Positions 42,939-50,931 of a stretch of DNA of 64,000 nucleotides are shown here, piece after piece. Every line of letters starts with the position of its first letter. Positions within the stretch are counted from its first letter, which is position 1. This stretch comes from an uncultured Shinella sp. (GTDB taxonomy: Bacteria; Pseudomonadota; Alphaproteobacteria; Rhizobiales; Rhizobiaceae). The notes below the pieces were generated by a model. That model made no database searches. It was not told the DNA's origin and worked only from the letters and a program-made list of their open reading frames with translations. The stretch is taken from NCBI RefSeq assembly GCF_946479415.1, contig NZ_CAMLFY010000004.1:42190-106189 (forward strand), read 5' to 3'. A program made the position numbers and the translations under genes.

Positions 42939-43972
42939 TTAGCGAGACCAGCCTTTTCAATTGCATCGGCCAGAAGCTCGATGCCTTCGATGGTGCGGAT
43001 CGTCGGGCTCATCGCCTGGGCGTCCATGGCGAAGACATGGTTGTTCTTCACTGATGGCATGAGGCTTGCGACCGGGTCGGTCTTCAGGAAGTTGAGCTTG
43101 GCTTCAAGACTGTCGAGCGGATAACGGCGGCGGTCCATCGAGGCGGCGACGATCATCGTCGGGGCAGCCTTGGCGATGGTTTCCCAGCCGACCGTCGGCC
43201 ACTCGTCATCGGTCTTGACGATGTTCTCGATGCCGAGCGCCGACATGATATAGCCCGGCGCGCCGTTCTTGCCCGCGACATAGGGATCGGCATCCGCAGC
43301 GCTGGAGAACCAGAATACGGCCGAAAGCTTGTCCTTGGCGACCAAGACCTTGGCGCGGGCCGCCGCTTCACGCGCCTTCAGCGCGGCAACGACTTCCTCA
43401 CCCTTGTCCTGGATGTTGTAGATCTGCGCAAGCTCGCGGATCTCCTGATAGACGAGCTCCATGGTGAAGACCTGGTAGCGCACGCCGTCGGTCGCCGCAT
43501 TGTTTTCCTTGCCGACGCAATCGGCCGGAGAGGTATAGACGGGAATGCCGAGTTCCTCGAACTGCTCGGGCTTGGCGACCACGCCTTCCGGACCGACCTG
43601 CCACTGGAACTGCACGGTGACGATGTCGGGCTTCTTGGCGAGTATGCTTTCGAAACTCGGGTCGTTGTCGGCGAGGCGTTCGATCTTGGCATTGACGTCC
43701 TCATAGCCCTTCAGGACCGGACTGAACCAGAGCGCAGTGCCCACCACCTTGTCGGCGAGGCCGAGCATGTAGAGGGTTTCGGTCGAGCTCTGGCCGATCG
43801 ACACGGTCTTCGTTGGCGCCTTCTGGAAGGTGACCGGACGGCCGCAGTTCTGCAAAGTCAGCGGGTATTGCGTCTCGGCGGCCTGAGCCGTGCCGGAAGC
43901 GATCAGGGTCACCGCACCGGCGAGGGCGGAAACGAGGGATGCGGCACGCAGGGCCGCGGAAAACAGGGGCAT
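42935..43972 (-). CDS. btuF: Cobalamin-type ABC transporter substrate-binding protein (BtuF-like)
   Basis: 345 residues from the ATG at 43972, preceded by GGGAGAAATCC. Signal peptide about 1-30, ending SGTAQA. Mature protein has the helical-backbone metal/cofactor receptor layout: VSIGQSSTETLYMLGLADKVVGTA near 56-80, KPDIVTVQF, and a late MDAQAMSPTIRTIEGIELLADAI. The family covers siderophores and B12; the riboswitch upstream points to cobalamin or another corrinoid. Confidence 0.87.
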   Translation of the reverse strand: MPLFSAALRAASLVSALAGAVTLIASGTAQAAETQYPLTLQNCGRPVTFQKAPTKTVSIGQSSTETLYMLGLADKVVGTALWFSPVLKGYEDVNAKIERLADNDPSFESILAKKPDIVTVQFQWQVGPEGVVAKPEQFEELGIPVYTSPADCVGKENNAATDGVRYQVFTMELVYQEIRELAQIYNIQDKGEEVVAALKAREAAARAKVLVAKDKLSAVFWFSSAADADPYVAGKNGAPGYIMSALGIENIVKTDDEWPTVGWETIAKAAPTMIVAASMDRRRYPLDSLEAKLNFLKTDPVASLMPSVKNNHVFAMDAQAMSPTIRTIEGIELLADAIEKAGLAK

Positions 43973-44004
43973 GGATTTCTCCCGGAGAGTGAAGGCGTGC
44001 GGGC

Positions 44005-44091
44005 TCAGCCGATGAACCACGAAGGGTGCACCGAATGCGGTCGGGAGAAAACGAATGGGGGTCTGCCGCGGGCGGCAGGCTGGCTCGTCAT
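44005..44091 (-). CDS. Possible 28-codon leader peptide between riboswitch and btuF
   Basis: A short frame, ATG at 44091, with AGGAG five bases upstream, ending TGA 32 bases before the btuF start. The product would begin MTSQPAARG and end SWFIG; it is Pro/Arg-rich with no known family. The ribosome site repeats the octamer CAGGAGAC found in the B12 box (44149-44156 and 44095-44102). It could be the element the riboswitch sequesters, with btuF coupled downstream. Coding status is uncertain. Confidence 0.4.
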   Translation of the reverse strand: MTSQPAARGRPPFVFSRPHSVHPSWFIG

Positions 44092-44134
44092 GGCGTCTCC
44101 TGTTCCGGGCTTCCCCGCCCGTGACTTGGATTTT

Positions 44135-44345
44135 GGCTCTGACGGCAGGTCTCCTGGCTCACGGATATCTGATGCCTGTCTGCCTTCCCGCGCAAAATGC
44201 GCAGTGGCATGACGCAAAACGCGTCACGAGGACAGGCGGCAATCCGCCTACAGTTGCGGGGGCAGCCACGGAATGGGTCCCTGTTGGGTCGTCCGCACCG
44301 TGTTCCCTATTAATCCCCTGGGAGTCATCCTTCAGGGAACCGTCG
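44135..44345 (-). promoter_or_regulatory. Cobalamin riboswitch
   Basis: Minus-strand RNA element controlling the btuFCD-methyltransferase operon. The B12 box GCCAGGAGACCTGCC maps to about 44145-44159. Upstream are the conserved GCTGCCCCCGCAACTGT core (about 44250-44266) and GGGAACACGGTGC region (about 44295-44307). Order and spacing match the class found in Rfam RF00174. Boundaries are estimates. The expression platform would lie between 43973 and 44134, where a small hairpin (arms CTGCCG and CGGCAG, 44063-44078) and the leader frame are found. Confidence 0.92.
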
Positions 44346-44394
44346 TCCCATCCTTAGTCCGCGCCGTTCGGCGGCGTCAAGGTGAGGGTGACAA

Positions 44395-45249
44395 TCAGCT
44401 TTCGAAATCCCCGAAGACATCCTGAAGGTGCGTCAGCCGGTCGACACGCTCGCTCACCTCGTCGCCCATTTCGACGATGACATTGCTGAGCATGAGATCC
44501 ATGACCGCCGTCATGGTCGCGGCACCATCCCACAGCGGCCCGTGCGAGCCGGGCACGATGAGGCAGATATCGGAGACTTCAGGCCCCCAGGGGCAGAATT
44601 CGTCGGTCAGCAGCACGACCTTCACGCCGGCCCGCCGGGCCTCCAGCGCCAGCGGCCGGGCTTTGGCGGCAAAGCGGCGCACGTCATGCAGGAAGAGCAG
44701 CCGCCCCTCGACGGAGCCGTCGAGCACTTCGGCATAGGTGCCGTTCACGCCATCGACGAACTGCACGCGCGGGCGGGTATAGGAGAGCTGGCTTGCAAAA
44801 TACTGCGCGATGCCGCGCACGTTCTGATAGGCGGCGACATAGACCTCGGTCGCGCCGATCAGCGCGTCGATCGTCTGCTGCCATTCCGGCGCCGTCGTGA
44901 TGGCGTAGATTTCGCCGAGATTGTCGATCTGCTGCTGGATGAGGCCGGCGAGCAGCTTGCCGTCCTTGCGGTCCTGCTCCAGCCGGCCGACCTGTCCCTT
45001 GACCTGCCAGGCGGGGTTGGAGCTGCCGCGGCGCAGCTCGCTCTTCAGCTCGTCGAGCCCGTCGAAACCCATGCGGCGCAGATAGCGGCCGATGGTCATG
45101 GGCGAAAGCTCAAGGCGCTGCGCGATCGACCGCGCCGTCTCGAAGGGCAGCTCGGCGATGTTGCGCTCTATGTAATGGGCGATCAGCTTGTCGGATTTGG
45201 ACCGCCTGAGGTCGTCGGACTGAACGAGCTTCAGAATGCGTTTCGACAC
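44395..45249 (-). CDS. RpiR-family transcriptional regulator
   Basis: 284 residues from the GTG at 45249 with GAGAGGGGCGAC upstream. N-terminal helix-turn-helix (SDKLIAHYIERNIAELPFETARSIAQRLELSPMTIGRYLRRMGFDGLDELK) and C-terminal SIS domain from about 125, with ATEVYVAAYQNVRGIAQYFASQLSY and VVLLTDEFCPWGPEVSD. SIS domains bind phosphosugars or related ligands. It is downstream of the polyamine-type binding protein and presumably controls that system. Confidence 0.9.
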   Translation of the reverse strand: MSKRILKLVQSDDLRRSKSDKLIAHYIERNIAELPFETARSIAQRLELSPMTIGRYLRRMGFDGLDELKSELRRGSSNPAWQVKGQVGRLEQDRKDGKLLAGLIQQQIDNLGEIYAITTAPEWQQTIDALIGATEVYVAAYQNVRGIAQYFASQLSYTRPRVQFVDGVNGTYAEVLDGSVEGRLLFLHDVRRFAAKARPLALEARRAGVKVVLLTDEFCPWGPEVSDICLIVPGSHGPLWDGAATMTAVMDLMLSNVIVEMGDEVSERVDRLTHLQDVFGDFES

Positions 45250-45269
45250 GTCGCCCCTCTCTTCGAAAT

Positions 45270-45293
45270 CCCGCCCGTTCAAAAACGGGCGGG
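45270..45293 (-). terminator. Hairpin between binding-protein gene and rpiR
   Basis: 10-base stem CCCGCCCGTT/AACGGGCGGG with a 4-base loop, 23 bases past the binding-protein stop and just before the rpiR ribosome site. The T-run after it on the minus strand is weak, so it may reduce rather than stop read-through. Confidence 0.55.
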
Positions 45294-45316
45294 TATCAAC
45301 CGCACTCACACCGGGC

Positions 45317-46375
45317 TCATTGCGCCGTCTTGACCCGCGTCCAGACACGGTCCACCTGACGCAGAGCCGGGCCCAGATCCTCGAATATCTGGAGACGCGC
45401 CATCGTCTCGGCCGGCGGGTTGATTTCCTTGCTATTCTTGATCTTTTCCGTGGTCAATTCCCGCGCCGGCACATTGGCGGTGCCGTTCGTCTGTTGCGAG
45501 ACGTTGAGAGCGACGATTTCAGGGCGCGTGTAGAATTGCAGGAACTTGAGCGCGTTGTCCTTGTTCGGCGCGCTCTTCAGCACGCAGATGTCCTCCTGGT
45601 ACATGGTCGCCCCTTCCTCGGGGATCACGTAGCCCAGGTCCTTTTCATTGGCGAAGATATCCACCATCGCGCCGACGAAGGCATGACCGGCGGCAACGTC
45701 GCCCGCCTGCACCATCGGTCGCTCGTCATAGGTGAAGGCCGCCACATCCGGCTTCATGGCGATGATCGTGTCGGCCGCCTGCTGCAGCTCGGCCGGATCC
45801 GTCGAGTTAATCTTGTGGCCGTTCAGGATGAGGCCGACCGCCAGCACCTCGCGCATATCGTCGAGCAGGGTGAATTTCAGGCCCTTGGCCTTCACCGTCT
45901 CGATCAGGTCCTTCCAGCCCGTGATATCCTTTCCGAGCACCTTGCGGTTGTACATGATGCCGACCGAGCCCCAGGCATAGGGCAGGCAATATTCGCCGTT
46001 CGGATCGCTCTTGGCGCGCAGGAAGGCGGGATCGATATTCTTGAAGCCTTCATACGTGTTGATGTCGGTCTTCTCCAGAAGATCGAGCTTGGCCATGATG
46101 TCCTGCATGTGCACGGACGGGAAGACGATGTCATAGCCCGTGGCGCCGCCCTGGATCTTGGCCAGCATTTCCTCATTGGAGGAATAGGTCGAGAGGTTGA
46201 CCTTGATCGAGGTCTCCTCTTCGAACTTCTTCAAAACCTCCGGATTGATATATTCGCCCCAGTTATAGACGTTGAGCTCCGCGGCACTGGCCATGCCCGT
46301 CGTGGCCATGAGCACGGCGAGCGAAACGGCGGCGCGGCGAAAGCCGGACAGACCGGCATCATGCGATTTCGGCAT
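45317..46375 (-). CDS. Polyamine-type ABC transporter substrate-binding protein (PotD/PotF-like)
   Basis: 352 residues from the ATG at 46375 (GGAGAG upstream). Signal peptide about 1-31 ending GMASA. The mature protein starts AELNVYNWGEYINPEVLKKFEEET, the PotD/PotF hallmark, with GGATGYDIVFPSVHM near 85 and CLPYAWGSVGIMYNR near 140. Ligand could be spermidine, putrescine or another cation. It is divergent from the ATPase/permease genes, with 163 bases between. Confidence 0.9.
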   Translation of the reverse strand: MPKSHDAGLSGFRRAAVSLAVLMATTGMASAAELNVYNWGEYINPEVLKKFEEETSIKVNLSTYSSNEEMLAKIQGGATGYDIVFPSVHMQDIMAKLDLLEKTDINTYEGFKNIDPAFLRAKSDPNGEYCLPYAWGSVGIMYNRKVLGKDITGWKDLIETVKAKGLKFTLLDDMREVLAVGLILNGHKINSTDPAELQQAADTIIAMKPDVAAFTYDERPMVQAGDVAAGHAFVGAMVDIFANEKDLGYVIPEEGATMYQEDICVLKSAPNKDNALKFLQFYTRPEIVALNVSQQTNGTANVPARELTTEKIKNSKEINPPAETMARLQIFEDLGPALRQVDRVWTRVKTAQ

Positions 46376-46538
46376 AAATACTCTCCTCTGATGGTTCGGC
46401 CCGTCGTGGCCCCGACGCTTTCCTTTGCGCCGCATTTCCCGTCCCGGCTTCTTTCGGCCGTTGACTTGGATGAACAAATGGTATCCAAATATCTAAATCG
46501 CACAAGCGTTATTTTTATAACATATATGGGGAACGACG
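46376..46538. promoter_or_regulatory. Divergent promoter region for the polyamine-type transporter
   Basis: 163 bases, AT-rich near the right end. It contains a direct repeat TATCCAAA/TATCTAAA (46482-46497) and an inverted repeat GTTAT-N4-ATAAC (46508-46521), both suitable as operator half-sites, perhaps for the neighbouring RpiR protein. A TTGACT hexamer lies at 46461. Confidence 0.45.
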
Positions 46539-47621
46539 ATGCGAGATTCCATAGTCCGCCTGGAAAAGGCGGCGAAGGCCTTTGCCACACCGGAAGGCCA
46601 TACCGTGACAGCGCTCGACGCGATCGACCTCGATGTCAGCCGAAACGAATTCCTGACGCTGCTCGGGCCATCAGGCTGCGGCAAGACCACCCTGCTCCAG
46701 GCGATCAGCGGCTTCGTCCAGCTCGATGGCGGGCGCATCCTGATCGACGGCGAGGACATGACCGACCGGCCGCCCTACCGCCGCCCGGTCAACACGGTGT
46801 TCCAGAATTATGCGCTCTTCCCGCATATGACGGTGGGCGAAAACACCGGCTATGCGCTTGAGGTCGCCGGTATCGCGAAAGCGGAACGGACGAAGCGCGT
46901 CGGCGACGCGCTGCGCATGGTCGGGCTTGAGGGCATGGAGGGCCGCAAGCCCCGTCAGCTCTCCGGCGGCCAGCAGCAGCGCGTGGCGCTCGCCCGCGCC
47001 ATCATCGCCCGGCCAAAGCTGCTCCTGCTCGACGAGCCCCTGTCGGCGCTCGACAAGAACCTGCGCCAGTCCATGCAGATCGAGCTGAAGACGCTGCAGC
47101 ACGAGCTCGGCATCTCCTTCATCTTCGTGACGCACGACCAGCAAGAAGCGCTGACCATGTCGGACCGCGTCGCCGTGCTCTCGGGCGGGCGCATCCAGCA
47201 GCTCGACACGCCGCGCGCCATCTACGACCAGCCGAAGAACAGTTTCGTCGCCACCTTCGTCGGCGCCAGCAATCTCTTCGAGGGCGAGGCCGGCAGCGGA
47301 CAGCTCGTTACCAAGGATGGCCTATCCATTTCTCATGGCCGGCACGGTGCAACGGGTGCGGCGACCGCCCTCATCCGCCCCGAACAATTCTTCATTCCGC
47401 AAGCCGGCGACAGCGCGCCGGGCCTCGACGTCGATCTGGAGCAGATCGTTTTCGTCGGCTCGACCTTCGAGCCGTTCGGCCGCACTGCGACCGGCCGGCG
47501 CGTCATCGCGGAAATCCCCGCCATGCGGCGCAGCCTCGTCGGCGAGATCGAGCAGTCGCGCCGCGCGCGCCTTGCCTACGATCCCGCGGCGGTGCACCTC
47601 CTTCCGGCGGAGGCGGCCTGA
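46539..47621 (+). CDS. Polyamine-type ABC transporter ATP-binding protein (PotA-like)
   Basis: 360 residues. Walker [10 protein letters not shown] near 43-51, signature [14 protein letters not shown] near 143-156, Walker [14 protein letters not shown] near 163-175, and a C-terminal TOBE-type regulatory domain from about 255. It matches PotA in length and architecture. It starts the plus-strand unit and is followed one base later by the permease start. Confidence 0.92.
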   Translation: MRDSIVRLEKAAKAFATPEGHTVTALDAIDLDVSRNEFLTLLGPSGCGKTTLLQAISGFVQLDGGRILIDGEDMTDRPPYRRPVNTVFQNYALFPHMTVGENTGYALEVAGIAKAERTKRVGDALRMVGLEGMEGRKPRQLSGGQQQRVALARAIIARPKLLLLDEPLSALDKNLRQSMQIELKTLQHELGISFIFVTHDQQEALTMSDRVAVLSGGRIQQLDTPRAIYDQPKNSFVATFVGASNLFEGEAGSGQLVTKDGLSISHGRHGATGAATALIRPEQFFIPQAGDSAPGLDVDLEQIVFVGSTFEPFGRTATGRRVIAEIPAMRRSLVGEIEQSRRARLAYDPAAVHLLPAEAA

Positions 47622-47622
47622 C

Positions 47623-48525
47623 ATGACGTCGATTGCCTTTCGCCGCCGCGCCCAGCTTGCCGTCCTGCTCGGACCGGTCTCGCTGTTCCTGGCGGTCTTC
47701 TTCCTCGGCCCGCTCGCCATCATGATCGTGACGAGCTTCCTCGCGCCCGGCCTCTACGGCGGGGTGGAATGGACCTGGTATCCGCACAATTACGGCCGTA
47801 TCCTCGGCTTTGCCGACCCCATGTTCGAGGATTTCGATCCGATCTACATCGCGATTTTTCTCCGCTCGTTGAAAATCGCGGCGATAACGTTCCTGGCGAC
47901 GCTCCTCGTCTGCTACCCGGCCGCCTTCTGCATCAGCCGGCTCTCCGACCGCTGGAAAAATTTCTGTCTCTTCCTGATCACGCTGCCCTTCTTCACCAGC
48001 CTGATCGTGCGGCTGTTCATCTGGGTGCTGATCCTGCGCCCGACCGGCCTCGCCAATGAGGTGCTGATCGGCACCGGTATCGTCAGCCGCCCACTCGACC
48101 TCATCTACACGGACGGCGCGATCATTCTCGGCATGGTCTATGTCTTCATTCCGTTCATGTTCATGCCAGTCTATGCCAGCGTCGAAAAACTCGACTGGAC
48201 GCTGGTGCGCGCCTCGCTCGATCTCGGCGCCGGGCCGGTCCGCACCTTCCTGCGCATCATCCTGCCGCTGACGGCACCGGGCATCGCGGGCGGCGCGGTC
48301 ATCGTCTTCATCCCAGCACTCGGCAATTTCGTCGTGCCGGCCATTCTCGGCGGCGCGAAGGTCATGATGCTGGGCAATCTCATCGAGCAGCAGTTCCTCG
48401 CCGCGCGCAACTGGCCCTTCGGCTCGGCGCTCGCCATGATGGTGATGACCGTCATGCTGGTGCTGCTCTTCGTCCACGTCGTCGTTTCCGGCCGTCGCGG
48501 CTTCGACCCCGCGACCGGGCATTGA
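47623..48525 (+). CDS. Polyamine-type ABC transporter permease (PotB-like)
   Basis: 300 residues, start ATG 47623 one base after the ATPase stop. About six membrane segments; EAA-type loop SLDLGAGPVRTFLRIILPLTAPGI near 195-218. The long periplasmic loop after helix 1 (residues about 38-75) is normal for PotB. The stop overlaps a spurious early start of the next permease. Confidence 0.92.
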   Translation: MTSIAFRRRAQLAVLLGPVSLFLAVFFLGPLAIMIVTSFLAPGLYGGVEWTWYPHNYGRILGFADPMFEDFDPIYIAIFLRSLKIAAITFLATLLVCYPAAFCISRLSDRWKNFCLFLITLPFFTSLIVRLFIWVLILRPTGLANEVLIGTGIVSRPLDLIYTDGAIILGMVYVFIPFMFMPVYASVEKLDWTLVRASLDLGAGPVRTFLRIILPLTAPGIAGGAVIVFIPALGNFVVPAILGGAKVMMLGNLIEQQFLAARNWPFGSALAMMVMTVMLVLLFVHVVVSGRRGFDPATGH

Positions 48526-48536
48526 GGAGAGCGGCC

Positions 48537-49367
48537 ATGAAGATTTTCGCCACGCTGGCCCGCGGCAGCCTGATTGCCTATACCGCGCTGTTCTTCGCCT
48601 TCATCTATATCCCGCTCGCGCTGATCGCCGTCTATTCGTTCAACGCCAACCCGGTGAACATGATGACCTGGACCGGCTTCACCACCGAATGGTACGCCCA
48701 GGTCCTCGGCTTCAAGACGAAGATTTCGGAAAACGCGCTCTATCTGGAATCGACGAGCCAGCTCGTCGAGGCGCTCTGGAACAGCCTGATCATCGCCACC
48801 TCCACCACCGCGATCGCCACCGTGCTCGGAAGCGCCATGGCCATCGCACTCTATCGTTTCGACTTCTTCGGACGGCGCTTCTATCGCACCGTCATGTTCA
48901 TGCCGATGCTGATGCCGGATATCGTGCTCGGCATCGCGCTCCTGATCTTCTTCGTGAATTCCGGCATCAATCTCGGCCTGAAGACGATCATCATCGGCCA
49001 GTGCACCTTCCTGATCTCCTATGTCTTCATCGTCGTCACCGCCCGGCTCGCCGGCATGGACCGCACGCTGGAGCATGCCTCGGCCGATCTCGGCGCCAAC
49101 GAATGGACGACCTTCCGCAAGGTGGTGTTTCCGCAACTCCTGCCCGGCATCGTCGGCGGTGCGCTGCTCGCCTTCATCATCTCGATGGACGACCTCGTCA
49201 TCACCTATTTCATCGCCGGCGTCGATGTCACGACCCTGCCGATGTTCATCTTCGCCATGCTCCGGCGCGGCATCAAGCCGGAGATCAACGCCATCGCCGT
49301 GATGATGCTGAGCTTCTCCTTCGTCATCGCCTCGCTTGGCCTCTACCTTCGCTCCCGGCAGAAATAA
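48537..49367 (+). CDS. Polyamine-type ABC transporter permease (PotC-like)
   Basis: 276 residues, start at the ATG at 48537 with GAGGAG eight bases upstream; an earlier TTG inside the previous stop is unlikely. Six membrane helices and the EAA loop HASADLGANEWTTFRKVVFPQLLPGIV near 175-200. It completes the transporter with the genes at 45317-48525. Confidence 0.92.
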   Translation: MKIFATLARGSLIAYTALFFAFIYIPLALIAVYSFNANPVNMMTWTGFTTEWYAQVLGFKTKISENALYLESTSQLVEALWNSLIIATSTTAIATVLGSAMAIALYRFDFFGRRFYRTVMFMPMLMPDIVLGIALLIFFVNSGINLGLKTIIIGQCTFLISYVFIVVTARLAGMDRTLEHASADLGANEWTTFRKVVFPQLLPGIVGGALLAFIISMDDLVITYFIAGVDVTTLPMFIFAMLRRGIKPEINAIAVMMLSFSFVIASLGLYLRSRQK

Positions 49368-49368
49368 C

Positions 49369-50484
49369 ATGACCCAGACGACAAAACCCCGCGCCCGCGC
49401 CCTCGGCCTGCCCTTCACCGGCCGCACCGGCCCGCTCAATGCCATCACAGATGTCGACGGCATCGCCGTCGGCTTCCAGACCATTCGCGAGGAGACGCCC
49501 CGCCCCGGCCGCAAGCTGCCGGTGCGCACCGGCGTCACCGCCATCCTGCCGCACAGCGAAAGCGAGACACCCGTGCCCGTCTATGCCGGCCTGCACCGCT
49601 TCAACGGCAATGGCGAGATGACCGGCACGCACTGGATCGAGGACGGCGGCACCTTCCTCGGCCCGGTCATGATCACCAACACCCATGGCGTGGGCATCAC
49701 CCATCACGCGACGATCCGCTGGATGCTGGAGCGTTATCCCTCGACCTACGATATCGGCGATTTCCTCTGGCTGATGCCGGTGATTGCCGAGACCTATGAC
49801 GGCGCCTTGAGCGATATCAACGGCATGCCGGTGACGGAAGCCGATGCCCGCGCGGCGCTGGAAAACCTCTCGCGCGGCCCCGTTTCTGAAGGCAATTGCG
49901 GCGGCGGCACCGGCATGATCACCTATGGCTTCAAGGGTGGAACCGGTACCTCGTCGCGCGTCGTCCCATACGGCGACAAGGAGTACACGATCGGCACGCT
50001 CGTGCAGGCCAATCACGGCCAGCGAGACTGGCTGACGGTCTGCGGCGTACCCGTCGGCAAACACTTGCTGGACAACACTCCGCAGAGCCAGCTGAAGGAG
50101 CGCGGCTCGATCATCGTGGTCATCGCAACCGACCTGCCGATGGCGCCGCACCAGTTGAAGCGCCTCGCCCGCCGCGCCTCGATCGGCATCGGCCGCAACG
50201 GCACGCCCGGCGGCAACAATTCCGGCGATATCTTCCTCGCCTTCTCCACCGCCAACCCGCAGCCCATGGCGCATCGCGCCCCGCCGCGGCTCAGCATCGA
50301 GATGGTCAATGACGAATATCTCGACCCCGTCTATGCGGCGGCGGTCGATAGCGTGGAGGAAGCGGTGGTCAACGCCATGCTGGCGGCGGAAAGTGCCGGC
50401 GGCACCCCGCACGATCGCCTGCGTGTCGACGCTATCGACCACGATGCGCTGATGGCCGTCATGCAGCAATACGGCCGGCGCTAA
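49369..50484 (+). CDS. DmpA/BapA-type (S58, P1) N-terminal-nucleophile aminopeptidase
   Basis: 371 residues from the ATG at 49369, one base after the permease stop. Family members cut N-terminal D- or beta-amino acids after autoprocessing. The motif GTPGGNNSGDIFLAFSTAN is present; cleavage is expected between Asn284 and Ser285, freeing Ser285 as nucleophile. The N-terminal GPLNAITDVDGIAVG and EGNCGGGTGMITYGFKGGTG are also family marks. Last gene of the transporter operon, so it may degrade an imported peptide or amide. Confidence 0.9.
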   Translation: MTQTTKPRARALGLPFTGRTGPLNAITDVDGIAVGFQTIREETPRPGRKLPVRTGVTAILPHSESETPVPVYAGLHRFNGNGEMTGTHWIEDGGTFLGPVMITNTHGVGITHHATIRWMLERYPSTYDIGDFLWLMPVIAETYDGALSDINGMPVTEADARAALENLSRGPVSEGNCGGGTGMITYGFKGGTGTSSRVVPYGDKEYTIGTLVQANHGQRDWLTVCGVPVGKHLLDNTPQSQLKERGSIIVVIATDLPMAPHQLKRLARRASIGIGRNGTPGGNNSGDIFLAFSTANPQPMAHRAPPRLSIEMVNDEYLDPVYAAAVDSVEEAVVNAMLAAESAGGTPHDRLRVDAIDHDALMAVMQQYGRR

Positions 50485-50500
50485 CGCGCCGGCCCTTCAA

Positions 50501-50872
50501 TCAGTTCGCAGTGCCGTCAGGCGTGACCTTCTGACTGTCACCGCCGGTGCCGGATTGCTGCGTCGGAGAACGGTCGGTCGGCACCGCTTCCCCGCCGCCG
50601 GGCACGCTGTTATCGATCGTGTCCTGGCTCGGCTCGCCGCTGGTGGTGGACGAGGTCTGCGTCGCATCGACAGGCGCGGACGGATCGATGCGTTGACCGA
50701 AGATTTCCACCGCACCCCAGGCGATAAGGGCCAGAGCAAGGCTGATGCCGAGCACTTTCAGCACCGGCCGGCCGGGGCCGCCCTGCCGGGTCTCGCGGGC
50801 GGAATAATCCTTGCGGACGGGATCATGCGTGCGGGTGATCGGATCGCCGCGTTCGTCTTGCTGGTGGCTCAT
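50501..50872 (-). CDS. Small membrane protein, unrecognised
   Basis: 123 residues from the ATG at 50872, with AGGGAG upstream. A basic, polar N terminus (about 1-38) precedes a single hydrophobic helix (VLKVLGISLALALIAWGAVEIFG, about 39-61) and a Ser/Thr/Gly/Asp-rich tail likely in the periplasm. I know no family for it. It converges on the peptidase gene with 16 bases between stops. Confidence 0.7.
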   Translation of the reverse strand: MSHQQDERGDPITRTHDPVRKDYSARETRQGGPGRPVLKVLGISLALALIAWGAVEIFGQRIDPSAPVDATQTSSTTSGEPSQDTIDNSVPGGGEAVPTDRSPTQQSGTGGDSQKVTPDGTAN

Positions 50873-50931
50873 GGCGGACACTCCCTGAATTGCATCTCAG
50901 GAGCAAAACTTGCGGGCAGGACGAAAGTTCC

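Noticed and set aside
41107..43972. Iron-siderophore (FecBCDE) importer
   Set aside because: The families overlap, but the clear cobalamin riboswitch upstream of the first gene favours corrinoid uptake.
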